Of a stretch of DNA of 43,046 nt, positions 25,801 to 34,348 are shown one piece after another (position 1 is the first letter of the stretch; each line of letters opens with the position of its first letter). This DNA comes from Bacteriovorax sp. UBA1852. Its GTDB lineage: Bacteria; Bdellovibrionota; Bacteriovoracia; Bacteriovoracales; Bacteriovoracaceae. The translations under genes and the position numbers were made by a program. The DNA lies in contig DDIK01000083.1 in NCBI GenBank assembly GCA_002338505.1, positions 1 through 43,046 of the forward strand. Reading direction: 5' to 3'. The notes beneath the pieces are model-generated. The model was not told the origin of the DNA and did no database searches. It saw only the letters and a list, made by a program, of their open reading frames with translations.

Positions 25801-26070
25801 TCCAAAGCCTGCACCTGAGTTTGAAGTGATTGATTCAATACCAGAGAGATCTTTGATAGACTTTTCAATTGGATAAATAGCATACTTTTCAACCTGAGAT
25901 GGAATTGCTCCAGGAATTGTTACATCAACTCTCACATAAGGAGCTGACCATTGTGGGATGAGATCTCTTTTCATCGTAAAAAGAGAAATTAAGCCTAGAA
26001 CGACCATCAATGCAGAGATCGTATTAACGACGAAACTATCTGAAATAAAGAAATTTATTAATTTTTTCAA
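22834..26070 (-). CDS. RND-family efflux/transport permease (AcrB-like)
   Basis: A 1,078-residue inner-membrane pump with the RND duplicated layout. TM1 (FVVNTISALMVVLGLISL) is followed by a large periplasmic porter loop (about 35-330), TM2-6 (about 335-500) with the proton-relay Asp pair in GIVVDDAIIIAEQ near 407, and TM7 near 525. A second periplasmic loop precedes TM8-12 (from about 860), with GVVVNDSLIM in the second half. The pattern "VTIPGAIPSQVEKYAIYPIEKSI" near 48-70 is typical of HAE-type exporters. Usual partners (periplasmic adaptor and TolC-like channel) are not adjacent, so it may share components or belong to an adaptor-independent RND subgroup. The start is a TTG with a poor ribosome site. 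The substrate is unknown. Confidence 0.92.
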   Translation of the reverse strand: MKKLINFFISDSFVVNTISALMVVLGLISLFTMKRDLIPQWSAPYVRVDVTIPGAIPSQVEKYAIYPIEKSIKDLSGIESITSNSGAGFGNISVKTESGFKEVSELESKIKDKINKLRPSFPSSVDEINVEQVKMTEAWFSSYSLLGLDENSKEHIIWFEKFKERISKISGVTRVSDNFRKKEFYLKLKPEALARYQLSQSELRNTILQYFEMHPVGMFKQDGNNILVEINLKDQVSAYDPDILVKTVENLKIRSNNSGHELVVSDVASVEFKLFDKISENYTNGKESIRFTIFKDIDQDTIDLKESITQFFTESFETAPNGVSFVLTGDGPSYIERQINALKSNSILGIILVVLALMYFLGAKNALMTSFGIPLAYGVTLFVLDLNNIKIDLISVIGMLIVLGIVVDDAIIIAEQYSQNIENGESPKEAATNAVMKCWIPITGATLTTIIAFMPIMMSDDGLSNILAAIPIVVITALTVSLVECFFILPNHLAHFVKKPISSKKLQSLEKVKRVYRTALFKILKLRYVFVVGFVGFMAFSIYFASQHIPMNFNLSINSEKVRVIAVLNEALDLEDAKKKLNVITERIAKIDQSRYQYLSANYGYNYHGGKYQEGSQYAYFDIRFSQLDENIEKNKEFVETFLKRELKSLLSDKEKFGFNILEIERRFDGMDEKKKDMVEVIAYTTASIEPYVLKEEISAALKDEKGIKSIEIDGAKLIDAYTFTPDMKKLLQYGITARELSLQLSHYVRNNEIYEVNLGNTSVNVYTYITERDQRSLETLKEANIVVQNGKMVSSTTLGNWSVTKKEESINHEDLLRSVRYNISFDKDVVTQANLLKKVKSVTKELEASSPFLSFESRDADEESRKNKSSMLKKVVYALLGIFVVLLFILRSLSAPLVICSAIPFGVIGVIWAFYLQGLKLDIMAFIGVIAMAGVVVNDSLIMVTTINSLKEKYGVLTKEIITLGASTRLRPILLTSITTLGGVFPMAYGIGGDSGFTKALAMSLGWGLLFATVLTLVFLPSLLLIVDDIIQFPKHFFKNKNDRPMAVELAQSLQEKDLLIIDQNKIDNLNESPLNQ

Positions 26071-26172
26071 ACAAAGACCTATTAGTTATTTTTTGCCAAA
26101 CTAGCACATAATAATTATTTAAGTCATTTGTATGAGTAAAAAGTACAGACTTAGAAGCTCACTAAATTTCGC

Positions 26173-26499
26173 TTACAGCATGCCACATCGGATATCATCA
26201 TCTTTGCCTAGGTAATCGCAGCGAAAACTGGTAGAGCGGTCTTTATTACTCTCCCTAATAAGAACACTTACTTTAAAACTGACCGTCTTCTCTCTTTCAT
26301 TTGCGCGACAGCCGCCCTTCACAAATTTGTAATTAGACAGACTCATATTCTTAGTTTTATCATCAGAGTGAATGTTCTTTTCGATAAATCCTTTCGCTTT
26401 ATTGACAAGTGAATCGTGATTAGAAGATTCACAATTAATTTCTACGCTATTACATGACAAAAGAAATAAAGAAAGCAACGTTATCACACTCGATCTCAT
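26173..26499 (-). CDS. Small Cys-containing lipoprotein
   Basis: A 108-residue predicted lipoprotein: signal peptide with lipobox LLSC and lipidated Cys16. The mature part of about 92 residues carries four more Cys (near 23, 62, 96 and 105), suggesting two disulfides. The rest is charged with a beta-like SFKVSVLIRES segment. I do not recognise a family. It follows the giant GLUG lipoprotein gene by 24 bases with its own GGAGA ribosome site. The two are probably co-transcribed, and this protein may be a partner or chaperone at the same membrane. Confidence 0.75.
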   Translation of the reverse strand: MRSSVITLLSLFLLSCNSVEINCESSNHDSLVNKAKGFIEKNIHSDDKTKNMSLSNYKFVKGGCRANEREKTVSFKVSVLIRESNKDRSTSFRCDYLGKDDDIRCGML

Positions 26500-26523
26500 A
26501 TATAATCTCCAAGAGTAAAAGTA

Positions 26524-29500
26524 CTATTTAGAATAGTTAATAATACTAGGATAGCTTCCATTTTGAAGCAACCAAATATCACTTGACCAACCTGCTCCAG
26601 AAAAAGAGGTTGCTGTCTTCATCGCCGCGGTAGATAGTGGATCATATTCACCAATTGCTCCGCCTGAGCTAAAACCACTCACATCACTATCCCAAAAACA
26701 ATCTGAGACTGTACCTGAGTTAAAACCAACGATTCCAGAGCGTGTCCCTGAAACCCCTGACATATCAGCAATCGCATATGAATTAACGACATTAGCAGTA
26801 GCACTTGGTATTGTACCTATAAGGCCTGCACCATTAGCTGAAGAGATTATATCTCCATGATAAAATGAGTTTGAAACAGAACCTGTTCCACTAAGCGTTC
26901 CCACAAGACCACCGGTTTGATTTCCAAGACTTGTGATAGTAGATGTACTAGAAGACTGAGAAATTACAGCATCTCCGACTCCCATGATGCCACCGATTTC
27001 TCCAACACTCGCGGAAGTCTGAGTTATAGACGCAGAAGAAACACCATATTTAATATCTGTATTATTACTACTTGAACCAATAATGCCGCCAATTTTTCTT
27101 GTTCCATCAACACTACCTTGAGTAACGATACCTCTTATAAGATCATTATCAGAAAGACCTATCAAACCACCAACATTGATAGAAGCAGAAACAACAGAAC
27201 CTGAAAACACAATGTCGTTATATGAAGAATTTATAGATCGACCTACAACTCCACCTGTGTCACTAAAGCTCGTTGTTTCTATATCAGAATTGACGTGAAT
27301 ATTCTCAAAAATAGTATTCTCAGCATTGGCAACGAGTGAACCAGCTGGTGCCTGAGTAGCTAAGCTAGCGTTGATCAATTTAAGATTTGATATCTGTGCA
27401 CCTAAAGTTTTTTCAAATAGTCCCTGAATAGATACGCTAGTAGATTTAAAATTTAAGATACTATTATTCAAACCATTAAATGTTCCAGTGAATGGATTGG
27501 AATTATGCCCGATTTCATTCATCGTCTCACGATGTAAATCTATGTCATTCGGCATAATATAGTGAGAACCACAACCTGCACTTGAATTACTATCACAACC
27601 ATTAATTGATAAATCAAAAAGCTGGTCTTTAAAACATATCACATAGGGATCTTGCCTAGTTCCAGAACCTATAGAGTTGTAGTTTTTAGCATCAAAGTTT
27701 CGCTGGCATATAGGATGAAGTTGCCATCTAAGCATAGGATATTTTTGTCCATCATCTATAAGCCACTTCGTATCAGCGATTGCGTCGTAGCCACTACTAT
27801 GTTCCCACATAGAATAGTCTGCGCCACCTGAAGTATATGTTGAAAAGTTTTTAAGCTCACTGGTTGTCTTACTTTCAATATGAGTTGGGTTATCTGAAAA
27901 AGTTGCTGGATTAACGGTGGTATCATAAAAGACCCAATCACTTCCAAAAGAGTTTCCAGCTCCTAGAGCTTTACCAACTGGTGAGCCACCTTCGATAATT
28001 GAATCGACAACGGCATAGCTGTTCTCTCCACCAGCAGCGTACCCTCCTAACCCACCAGTTCTAGACAGCCCTTCAATTAATGAACTTCGAGTGTAAGAAT
28101 TATAGTACCGACCGCCTGATCCAACAAGACCCCCAACATTATCACTAGTTTGAACAGATATTATCATCGAGCTCATCGACTCATATATTTGACCATCGCG
28201 TCCTGATATACCTCCAGATCGTGTTGCACTTCCAGTAAGATCGCCAGTTGAATAATTTTGTCGAATTTCGGCATTTGAATTAATACCTCCTAGAGCAACA
28301 ATACCACCAACGGTATTACCAAAGCCAAAGAGAGAGAGATATGCTTTTGACTTTTGAACATGTCCAGGATTACCACTGACTCCAATATCTGAAACAAGTC
28401 CTCCGACAGATGTGTTCCCTCTCACAGCTCCTTCATATGAAGAATGGGAGACTACAGAATTATTAGTCATGGTGTTAGCTAATCCTCCAGCAGCATTGGT
28501 GGAAGACCCATACGTAAGACTTCCCTTAACGTGAACATTTATGATGTATGACTGATCAACGAGAGATGCTATAGTTGCACTATGAGTACCCCCACTTGTA
28601 TCGGCATTGTATACATCTAGGTTTCGAATCATGGCACCACTTATGATATTTCTAAATAAAGCATTATGGTTTGTATGAGACTTCAAAACAACATTCGATA
28701 TAGTATGATGATTACCATCAAACACACCTGTATAAGCATCTAGGTCATCTGTCCCACCGACTCCTATAAAATCAGCGCCTCTAAAATCGATATCGTCACC
28801 TAGTCTAAAGTTCTTATCGCAATCAAAAGAATTGCCTGTAGTACAGCCATTAGAAGCAAAGTCTTCAAGTTGAGTAGCATGACAAATAATATATGGATCA
28901 GCTAGAGTACCGGAGCCAATCGAGTCATATGTACTAAAGTTTTCATTTTGGCATTGAGATTCGCCAGTATATCTATGCTGAGGGTATTGTAAGGAGCTTT
29001 TAAGGCTCCACTCTCCTGAACTAGTAAAGTCCCAGCCAGAGAATGTTGCTTGATCTTTAAAGCTTCCATCTGTTGCAGGATTATATTCGGAAGCAACATT
29101 AGCAGCATCAGCGCTACCATCAAGAGGACCAAGAAGCGTTGAGTTCCAATAATTATTTGATAAAGTACCCGTTATACTTCCTCCAACAATAGCATGAACA
29201 CTTGATGCGCCTGACACTCTTGATATTGTATAACTATTCTCTAAAGTTCCACCGCTCATCTCTCCAGCAAAACTAGACACATTTGCATTTCCAAAAACAA
29301 ATCCAGTCGAAAAACTATTCGCGATGTTTGCATCTGCTGCTGTGATAGCTCCCGCAAAGCCACCTACTCGTGTATTTGCATTAACAGCGCCATATGAAGC
29401 TCCGAGAGTGATTGTCCCAGATGTTCCTAACTCACCAACGAATCCACCGATATCATGACGACCAAAAACAGAGCCATAGGATCGAGCTCTTTGTATCGTC

Positions 29501-32500
29501 GCCGTAAAGTTGAGACTACCAACGAAACCACCAGCTTTGTCACCATTTCGAGCAAAAACATTACCACGAGAATAAGAGTCGGAAACAGTGTGATTTTGAA
29601 TTGCACCAGCAAATCCACCAGCACCAGAGTTTCCTGTACTTATATTTGAATAGACATCTCCAAGTGAAAAAGAGTTAGTCGTGACTTCATTATTACTACC
29701 TCCAATTCGGCCGACTAAACCTCCGGCCCAAATACCACCTGCAGTCACCTTACCACTGGCAAATGAATGAGAGATGCGAGGAGAATCAGAGAGACCAATG
29801 AGTCCACCTATATTGGCACTACCTTTAACATCTCCTGCCGCCCATGAGTTCTCTATAATGCGGACACCAGCATCATCATTATATCCAATCAAACCTCCGA
29901 CATTATTTCCTTCACCGTAGACATCACCGATGGCATAACAATTTTGGTATCTTTGAGTACCTGTAGATGTGATAGATGATCCAACTAAACCTCCTGCATT
30001 TGAATCACCCGATGATTCGCCAGCAGTTACTTTACCTGTGGCAAAGCAATTAGAAAAAGTGGAAGAACGGCTATGTAGACCGATAAGTCCTCCAACAGCA
30101 CTATCTCCCGTGACATTTCCTAAGGCATAAACATTCGTGATAGTTCCAGAATTCTGCCCACCAGAACCAATGAGACCACCGATATAACTACCTGATCCCA
30201 CAAGATCACCAACCGCGAAAGAATTATTAATAACGCCATTGTCATTATTACCTACAAGTCCACCTAAACGACTCCCTCCAGTAACTCGAACATTGGCTGA
30301 AGAATTAGAGATCGTCGATCCATTCGATCTACCAACGAGCCCTCCACAATCTGAATTACAACTCGTTATCACTCCTGAGACATGAACGTTATCGACCGAA
30401 CCTCCACTTGCAAGTGAAACTAATATTCCTCCAAAAGAAGTGTTGCTCATGTTAATAGAGATATTATCCAAGTTTAAATCTCTAATTGTTGCACTAGTTG
30501 CCTGTCCAATAAAACCTGAGTTTGGTGCTGTGGCCCCAAAGTTAATATTACTGATAGTATTACTACGACCGTCTATTTCTCCTGTATAACTTAAGGCTTG
30601 ATCCCCAATCCTGACCCATGTCTCACCTGACATATCAATATCATCAATAATATCAATATTTGAGTTACAAGTAACAGAGGTTGCACCAGAGCAATTAGTG
30701 GCAAAGTCTAAAAGCTGTGATTTATTAGCAATCAAATATGGATCAATCGAGGAGCCTGCTCCAAGGTCATCATAATTAGAAAGACCTGCTAAGAGATCGA
30801 CATAAGTAAATGCACCACTATCATAAGGTGCGGAGCGACTAGAACCAAGAATATCCGTACCGACAGTGTAGAATTCATCATCACTTAGATCAGGAGAATT
30901 CCCCACTGCTGTCGATGAATTATTTAAAGCTCTAAAGTCGCCAGTATCTAAATTTACAAAGTCGATGCTTACGTTTTGAAAAGTTGCTGAACTTGGAGAT
31001 GATGTATCACTTGAAGTATTTCCTTCAAAGTCAGCAATGATATTTGTATTCGATACCCAATCATTTCCTGATCCAAGATTAAGGGATATATTATTCTTAT
31101 AATAAGAAAAATTAAAACCAGCATCACCGAGTGTTCCAAGAACACCGCCACTTGAATTACCAATACAAGTATTATGATAAATATAAATCTCTACTTTATT
31201 TGGATTCCACGCAGAATGATTCCCAAGGCAGACTGATCTAGAAATCAGGATATTGTTAATAATATACTTCTTGATGTCTCTAGAGCTGTCGCCTCCAAAA
31301 TCAAGAAGACTATCATTGTTATCTGTGCTCCCAGTTCCAGTATGTCTAAATATATTAGCTAAGAAAAATACTTCTCCATCCGAGCTACCGCCGGTGGTCG
31401 ATGAACTATAGGCCCTAACGTTTCCAGTATCAAGTTGATGAGTATTTTCAACTTGAATTCCTTCAATCACAATATTCTTAACAGAGTTTCTTATGACTCC
31501 ACTCCATTGAGCAGCGTTAACAAGTCGTGAACGTGAATCACTCCACTTTCCAGTGTGCCTTTGAGATACACCAACCTGCGCCTGAGTACTCGGACTAAAG
31601 AGTCGTAAACGGCGAAGAGAGTCCGTCACCCAATATAAGAATGGAACTGAAGAGTCGGCACCATCCGCATAGAGCGCAATATTATACTGAGAATTCTTAG
31701 AAACAAGATCATGATAAGAGCCTGTTTCTGACTGCCATTGATCAAAGTTTTCTAACGCATCATCAAGAGAAGAGTTCTCTCCCGTACCAGCTTCTGCATT
31801 AGAGCTTGAAGTATAGGCCCTATAAATATCCCAACTAGTCGACGGTGCGCTTGTAACCTCAGCATTATTTCCATTACGATCTTTTACAAAGTAAGTTCTT
31901 GCATCAATTCGTTTATGAATAAAAGCAAGATGACTGACGCCACCAATATTATCGGCATCATATTGAATGACATCTCCTACACCTACTCGGCTTTCAACAT
32001 CTGTAGATCCTCCACTTAGGGTGAGTATACTATGTCCATCAGAATTAAGATTTATCATGAGATTATGGTCTGAAGAATTTTTAAGTGAGGCCGTATTTCC
32101 TGGACCAACTGAGCGAAACATCCCCAGCGGTGCCGTACTCGCTCCAATATCCCATCTTGTTCTTATTTGCCCCATAATATCATGAGTAATAGCAATATGA
32201 GGATCGAGAGATAAGTTGAGTCCAGTACCAATTGCTTCAAAATCAGTACTAGAAAGTCGGTAATCGTGAGCATTCTTCATATTAAATTCAATATCTGTTA
32301 TCACCCGATCACTTACAGCATAAGGAGTGTCTGTGATAGAGAAGATATTATTTCCTGAATTAAGGTAGTCATAATTTCCGATAGACTTAATAGAATCAGC
32401 GATATTTTGAGCTAAATTATTTTTTAAAATTGTACTTCCATTAAGTAACTCAAAAGCATTCCAACAATTATATATAGTGTTGTTATATGCATAACCTTGG

Positions 32501-34140
32501 CCCCTTATATGAATTGCCGAATTTGTGTAGTGATCCTTAAAGCCATAGAAGATATTATTATAAATACGATACTCAGCCTGGGTGTAATCACTACGACCGA
32601 ACTTAATACCCATCATTCCTGCACCGCCTGGGGTAAAATGACCTTGAATTATGTTATTACTGATGACATGTTTTGAAGTATTTTCCCAGCCACCTGTCCA
32701 ATTATGAATCCCAGAGGCTCCAGGGTTACCATTATTTATTACAAGTATCTGTAGACCATCAATGATAACAGAACTAGTTCGTAGCTCGATCCCTCTTCTA
32801 TAAGTATCTGTAGCATCATTATTTAGATAGTATTTACTACGATCAAAAACACCATGATGTCTCTGTGAAACTCCAACCTCGCTAGCTTTATTAGGGGTAA
32901 ATATTTTAATGGGGTAATGTTCACTAGTACTCCATCCGCCAATAGCAATTCCATTAGTCGCACCAATATCTTCAAATCCATCTGCATAAAGAGCAATATT
33001 CCATTGCTCATTTGCTGAAACGAGATCCTTTCCTCCACTCCAAGAATCAAAATTACTTATCCCAGGAGGAATACCTGAATTCTCAGTACCCTGCTCCGCA
33101 TCTCTTAAACTGGTATACGCACGAAAAATCTTCCAATCATTATTTCCCGTCACAGAAGCTGGATCACTTTTTCCATCCGCTAACTTAACCTCAAAAACAG
33201 AAGAGCTTATACGAGAGCTGATAAAAGCAATTCTTGTATCAGTATTATAAGTGATGACATCTCCTACACCTATATTATCTGCCACACCAGCACTAAAAGT
33301 AGCCTCATCCCCAACAATAGTTAAAGAACCAAGAGCATTATCCTGAACAGGGGCCGTGGATCCAATACCAACTGAGCGAAATATTTGAGTAGCAGGAACC
33401 TGAGCAAGTGAGACATTAAAGACAGCGGGAGCATTTGCGACCCCATCAACGTCAGAAATAACAATACTCATCTTATATTCATCAGCACCACTATTTGAAA
33501 GAGAAGTTAAAGATGCAGAGAAAGCACCACCTGACTTAGACATCCCAATACTATTAGTCGTTGGATCACAAGAAGCACTGATTGTAGCATTACAAAAATT
33601 TAAGGTTGCACTAGCATTATCATTGATATCAAAAGAATATGGTAATGAAACATTAACACCAGAAAAGGAAACACCTGTTAGAGAAGGACTACCTAACTGT
33701 ATTTGATTATTGCTTAACAAGGTAACACTTTGCTGTTCTATTAAACCCTCAATACCATCATCATCCTCTACAACGATAAGATAATTTATTGTATCTCCAG
33801 GATCATAAGGGAAACTTAAGCCCGAGATATCGAGAATAAACTTATTGGACTGTCTAGACATTGAAAATGAAGCACCGTCCTTAGGTCGACAGCCTGGAAG
33901 ATCAGTCTCTGAACAAATATATACCTTTGCGGAGTTATTTTCATTTTCGTCTTTTTCAAAACTTAATTCGACTTCAAAGTAATCAATCCCCACAGAGTTT
34001 AGGTTCTGGGTAACAATACGAGTTGAGTTTCCAACTGAATTTGAAATGCCGTCAAGAACCCCACTAACCCCTTCATATGTTAGGCTAGGCGAGCAAGAAC
34101 TCAATAAGAAAAGAAGAGCTAATATTAAACTAATATGCAT
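26524..34140 (-). CDS. Giant GLUG-repeat surface lipoprotein (about 2,538 residues)
   Basis: The signal peptide MHISLILALLFLLSSC has lipobox LSSC and lipidated Cys16, so the protein is membrane-anchored and probably surface-exposed. Residues about 20-250 are beta-sandwich-like. Two related modules (starting about 253 and 675, each with FRSVG...GVGDVI.Y...ARAYTS-like motifs) look like right-handed beta-helix domains. Three GLUG (PF07581-type) regions follow, each opened by a header GxGxxxDPY.I......QL.(D/E)FA.N.C (about 1123, 1741 and 2160) and built of repeats such as GGLVG....I.NS.A.G.V.G. Length and repeats suggest an adhesin. The frame extends to a TTG at 34146, but the ATG at 34140 has AAGG well placed. 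It is followed by the small lipoprotein gene. Confidence 0.9.
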   Translation of the reverse strand: MHISLILALLFLLSSCSPSLTYEGVSGVLDGISNSVGNSTRIVTQNLNSVGIDYFEVELSFEKDENENNSAKVYICSETDLPGCRPKDGASFSMSRQSNKFILDISGLSFPYDPGDTINYLIVVEDDDGIEGLIEQQSVTLLSNNQIQLGSPSLTGVSFSGVNVSLPYSFDINDNASATLNFCNATISASCDPTTNSIGMSKSGGAFSASLTSLSNSGADEYKMSIVISDVDGVANAPAVFNVSLAQVPATQIFRSVGIGSTAPVQDNALGSLTIVGDEATFSAGVADNIGVGDVITYNTDTRIAFISSRISSSVFEVKLADGKSDPASVTGNNDWKIFRAYTSLRDAEQGTENSGIPPGISNFDSWSGGKDLVSANEQWNIALYADGFEDIGATNGIAIGGWSTSEHYPIKIFTPNKASEVGVSQRHHGVFDRSKYYLNNDATDTYRRGIELRTSSVIIDGLQILVINNGNPGASGIHNWTGGWENTSKHVISNNIIQGHFTPGGAGMMGIKFGRSDYTQAEYRIYNNIFYGFKDHYTNSAIHIRGQGYAYNNTIYNCWNAFELLNGSTILKNNLAQNIADSIKSIGNYDYLNSGNNIFSITDTPYAVSDRVITDIEFNMKNAHDYRLSSTDFEAIGTGLNLSLDPHIAITHDIMGQIRTRWDIGASTAPLGMFRSVGPGNTASLKNSSDHNLMINLNSDGHSILTLSGGSTDVESRVGVGDVIQYDADNIGGVSHLAFIHKRIDARTYFVKDRNGNNAEVTSAPSTSWDIYRAYTSSSNAEAGTGENSSLDDALENFDQWQSETGSYHDLVSKNSQYNIALYADGADSSVPFLYWVTDSLRRLRLFSPSTQAQVGVSQRHTGKWSDSRSRLVNAAQWSGVIRNSVKNIVIEGIQVENTHQLDTGNVRAYSSSTTGGSSDGEVFFLANIFRHTGTGSTDNNDSLLDFGGDSSRDIKKYIINNILISRSVCLGNHSAWNPNKVEIYIYHNTCIGNSSGGVLGTLGDAGFNFSYYKNNISLNLGSGNDWVSNTNIIADFEGNTSSDTSSPSSATFQNVSIDFVNLDTGDFRALNNSSTAVGNSPDLSDDEFYTVGTDILGSSRSAPYDSGAFTYVDLLAGLSNYDDLGAGSSIDPYLIANKSQLLDFATNCSGATSVTCNSNIDIIDDIDMSGETWVRIGDQALSYTGEIDGRSNTISNINFGATAPNSGFIGQATSATIRDLNLDNISINMSNTSFGGILVSLASGGSVDNVHVSGVITSCNSDCGGLVGRSNGSTISNSSANVRVTGGSRLGGLVGNNDNGVINNSFAVGDLVGSGSYIGGLIGSGGQNSGTITNVYALGNVTGDSAVGGLIGLHSRSSTFSNCFATGKVTAGESSGDSNAGGLVGSSITSTGTQRYQNCYAIGDVYGEGNNVGGLIGYNDDAGVRIIENSWAAGDVKGSANIGGLIGLSDSPRISHSFASGKVTAGGIWAGGLVGRIGGSNNEVTTNSFSLGDVYSNISTGNSGAGGFAGAIQNHTVSDSYSRGNVFARNGDKAGGFVGSLNFTATIQRARSYGSVFGRHDIGGFVGELGTSGTITLGASYGAVNANTRVGGFAGAITAADANIANSFSTGFVFGNANVSSFAGEMSGGTLENSYTISRVSGASSVHAIVGGSITGTLSNNYWNSTLLGPLDGSADAANVASEYNPATDGSFKDQATFSGWDFTSSGEWSLKSSLQYPQHRYTGESQCQNENFSTYDSIGSGTLADPYIICHATQLEDFASNGCTTGNSFDCDKNFRLGDDIDFRGADFIGVGGTDDLDAYTGVFDGNHHTISNVVLKSHTNHNALFRNIISGAMIRNLDVYNADTSGGTHSATIASLVDQSYIINVHVKGSLTYGSSTNAAGGLANTMTNNSVVSHSSYEGAVRGNTSVGGLVSDIGVSGNPGHVQKSKAYLSLFGFGNTVGGIVALGGINSNAEIRQNYSTGDLTGSATRSGGISGRDGQIYESMSSMIISVQTSDNVGGLVGSGGRYYNSYTRSSLIEGLSRTGGLGGYAAGGENSYAVVDSIIEGGSPVGKALGAGNSFGSDWVFYDTTVNPATFSDNPTHIESKTTSELKNFSTYTSGGADYSMWEHSSGYDAIADTKWLIDDGQKYPMLRWQLHPICQRNFDAKNYNSIGSGTRQDPYVICFKDQLFDLSINGCDSNSSAGCGSHYIMPNDIDLHRETMNEIGHNSNPFTGTFNGLNNSILNFKSTSVSIQGLFEKTLGAQISNLKLINASLATQAPAGSLVANAENTIFENIHVNSDIETTSFSDTGGVVGRSINSSYNDIVFSGSVVSASINVGGLIGLSDNDLIRGIVTQGSVDGTRKIGGIIGSSSNNTDIKYGVSSASITQTSASVGEIGGIMGVGDAVISQSSSTSTITSLGNQTGGLVGTLSGTGSVSNSFYHGDIISSANGAGLIGTIPSATANVVNSYAIADMSGVSGTRSGIVGFNSGTVSDCFWDSDVSGFSSGGAIGEYDPLSTAAMKTATSFSGAGWSSDIWLLQNGSYPSIINYSK

Positions 34141-34301
34141 GGACAACCTTGTAATAATACGTCTTTCTCATCGGAATTACGGAGATCTTCATTAATTACA
34201 AATAGTATAACTCAGATAAACTGCAGTGAACTAAGCTATCGTTTTCTCAAGGATAATCCAAAGCTTTGAAATAATGATGTTTGAAATATGATAAAGAAAA
34301 G

Positions 34302-34326
34302 AGGCACAGATATGAAATCTGTGCCT
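34302..34326 (-). terminator. Intrinsic terminator after the Cys/Arg-repeat gene
   Basis: A perfect 10-bp stem (34302-34311 with 34317-34326, 5-base loop) is followed on the minus strand by the T-rich tract CTTTTCTTT. It lies 22 bases after the stop at 34349, separating this gene from the giant lipoprotein gene downstream. Confidence 0.8.
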
Positions 34327-34348
34327 ATAAAGATATATTTATGAAATT

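Noticed and set aside
26524..34140. The GLUG repeats as a phage tail fibre or autotransporter
   Set aside because: It has a lipoprotein signal and no barrel domain, and no phage genes are nearby.
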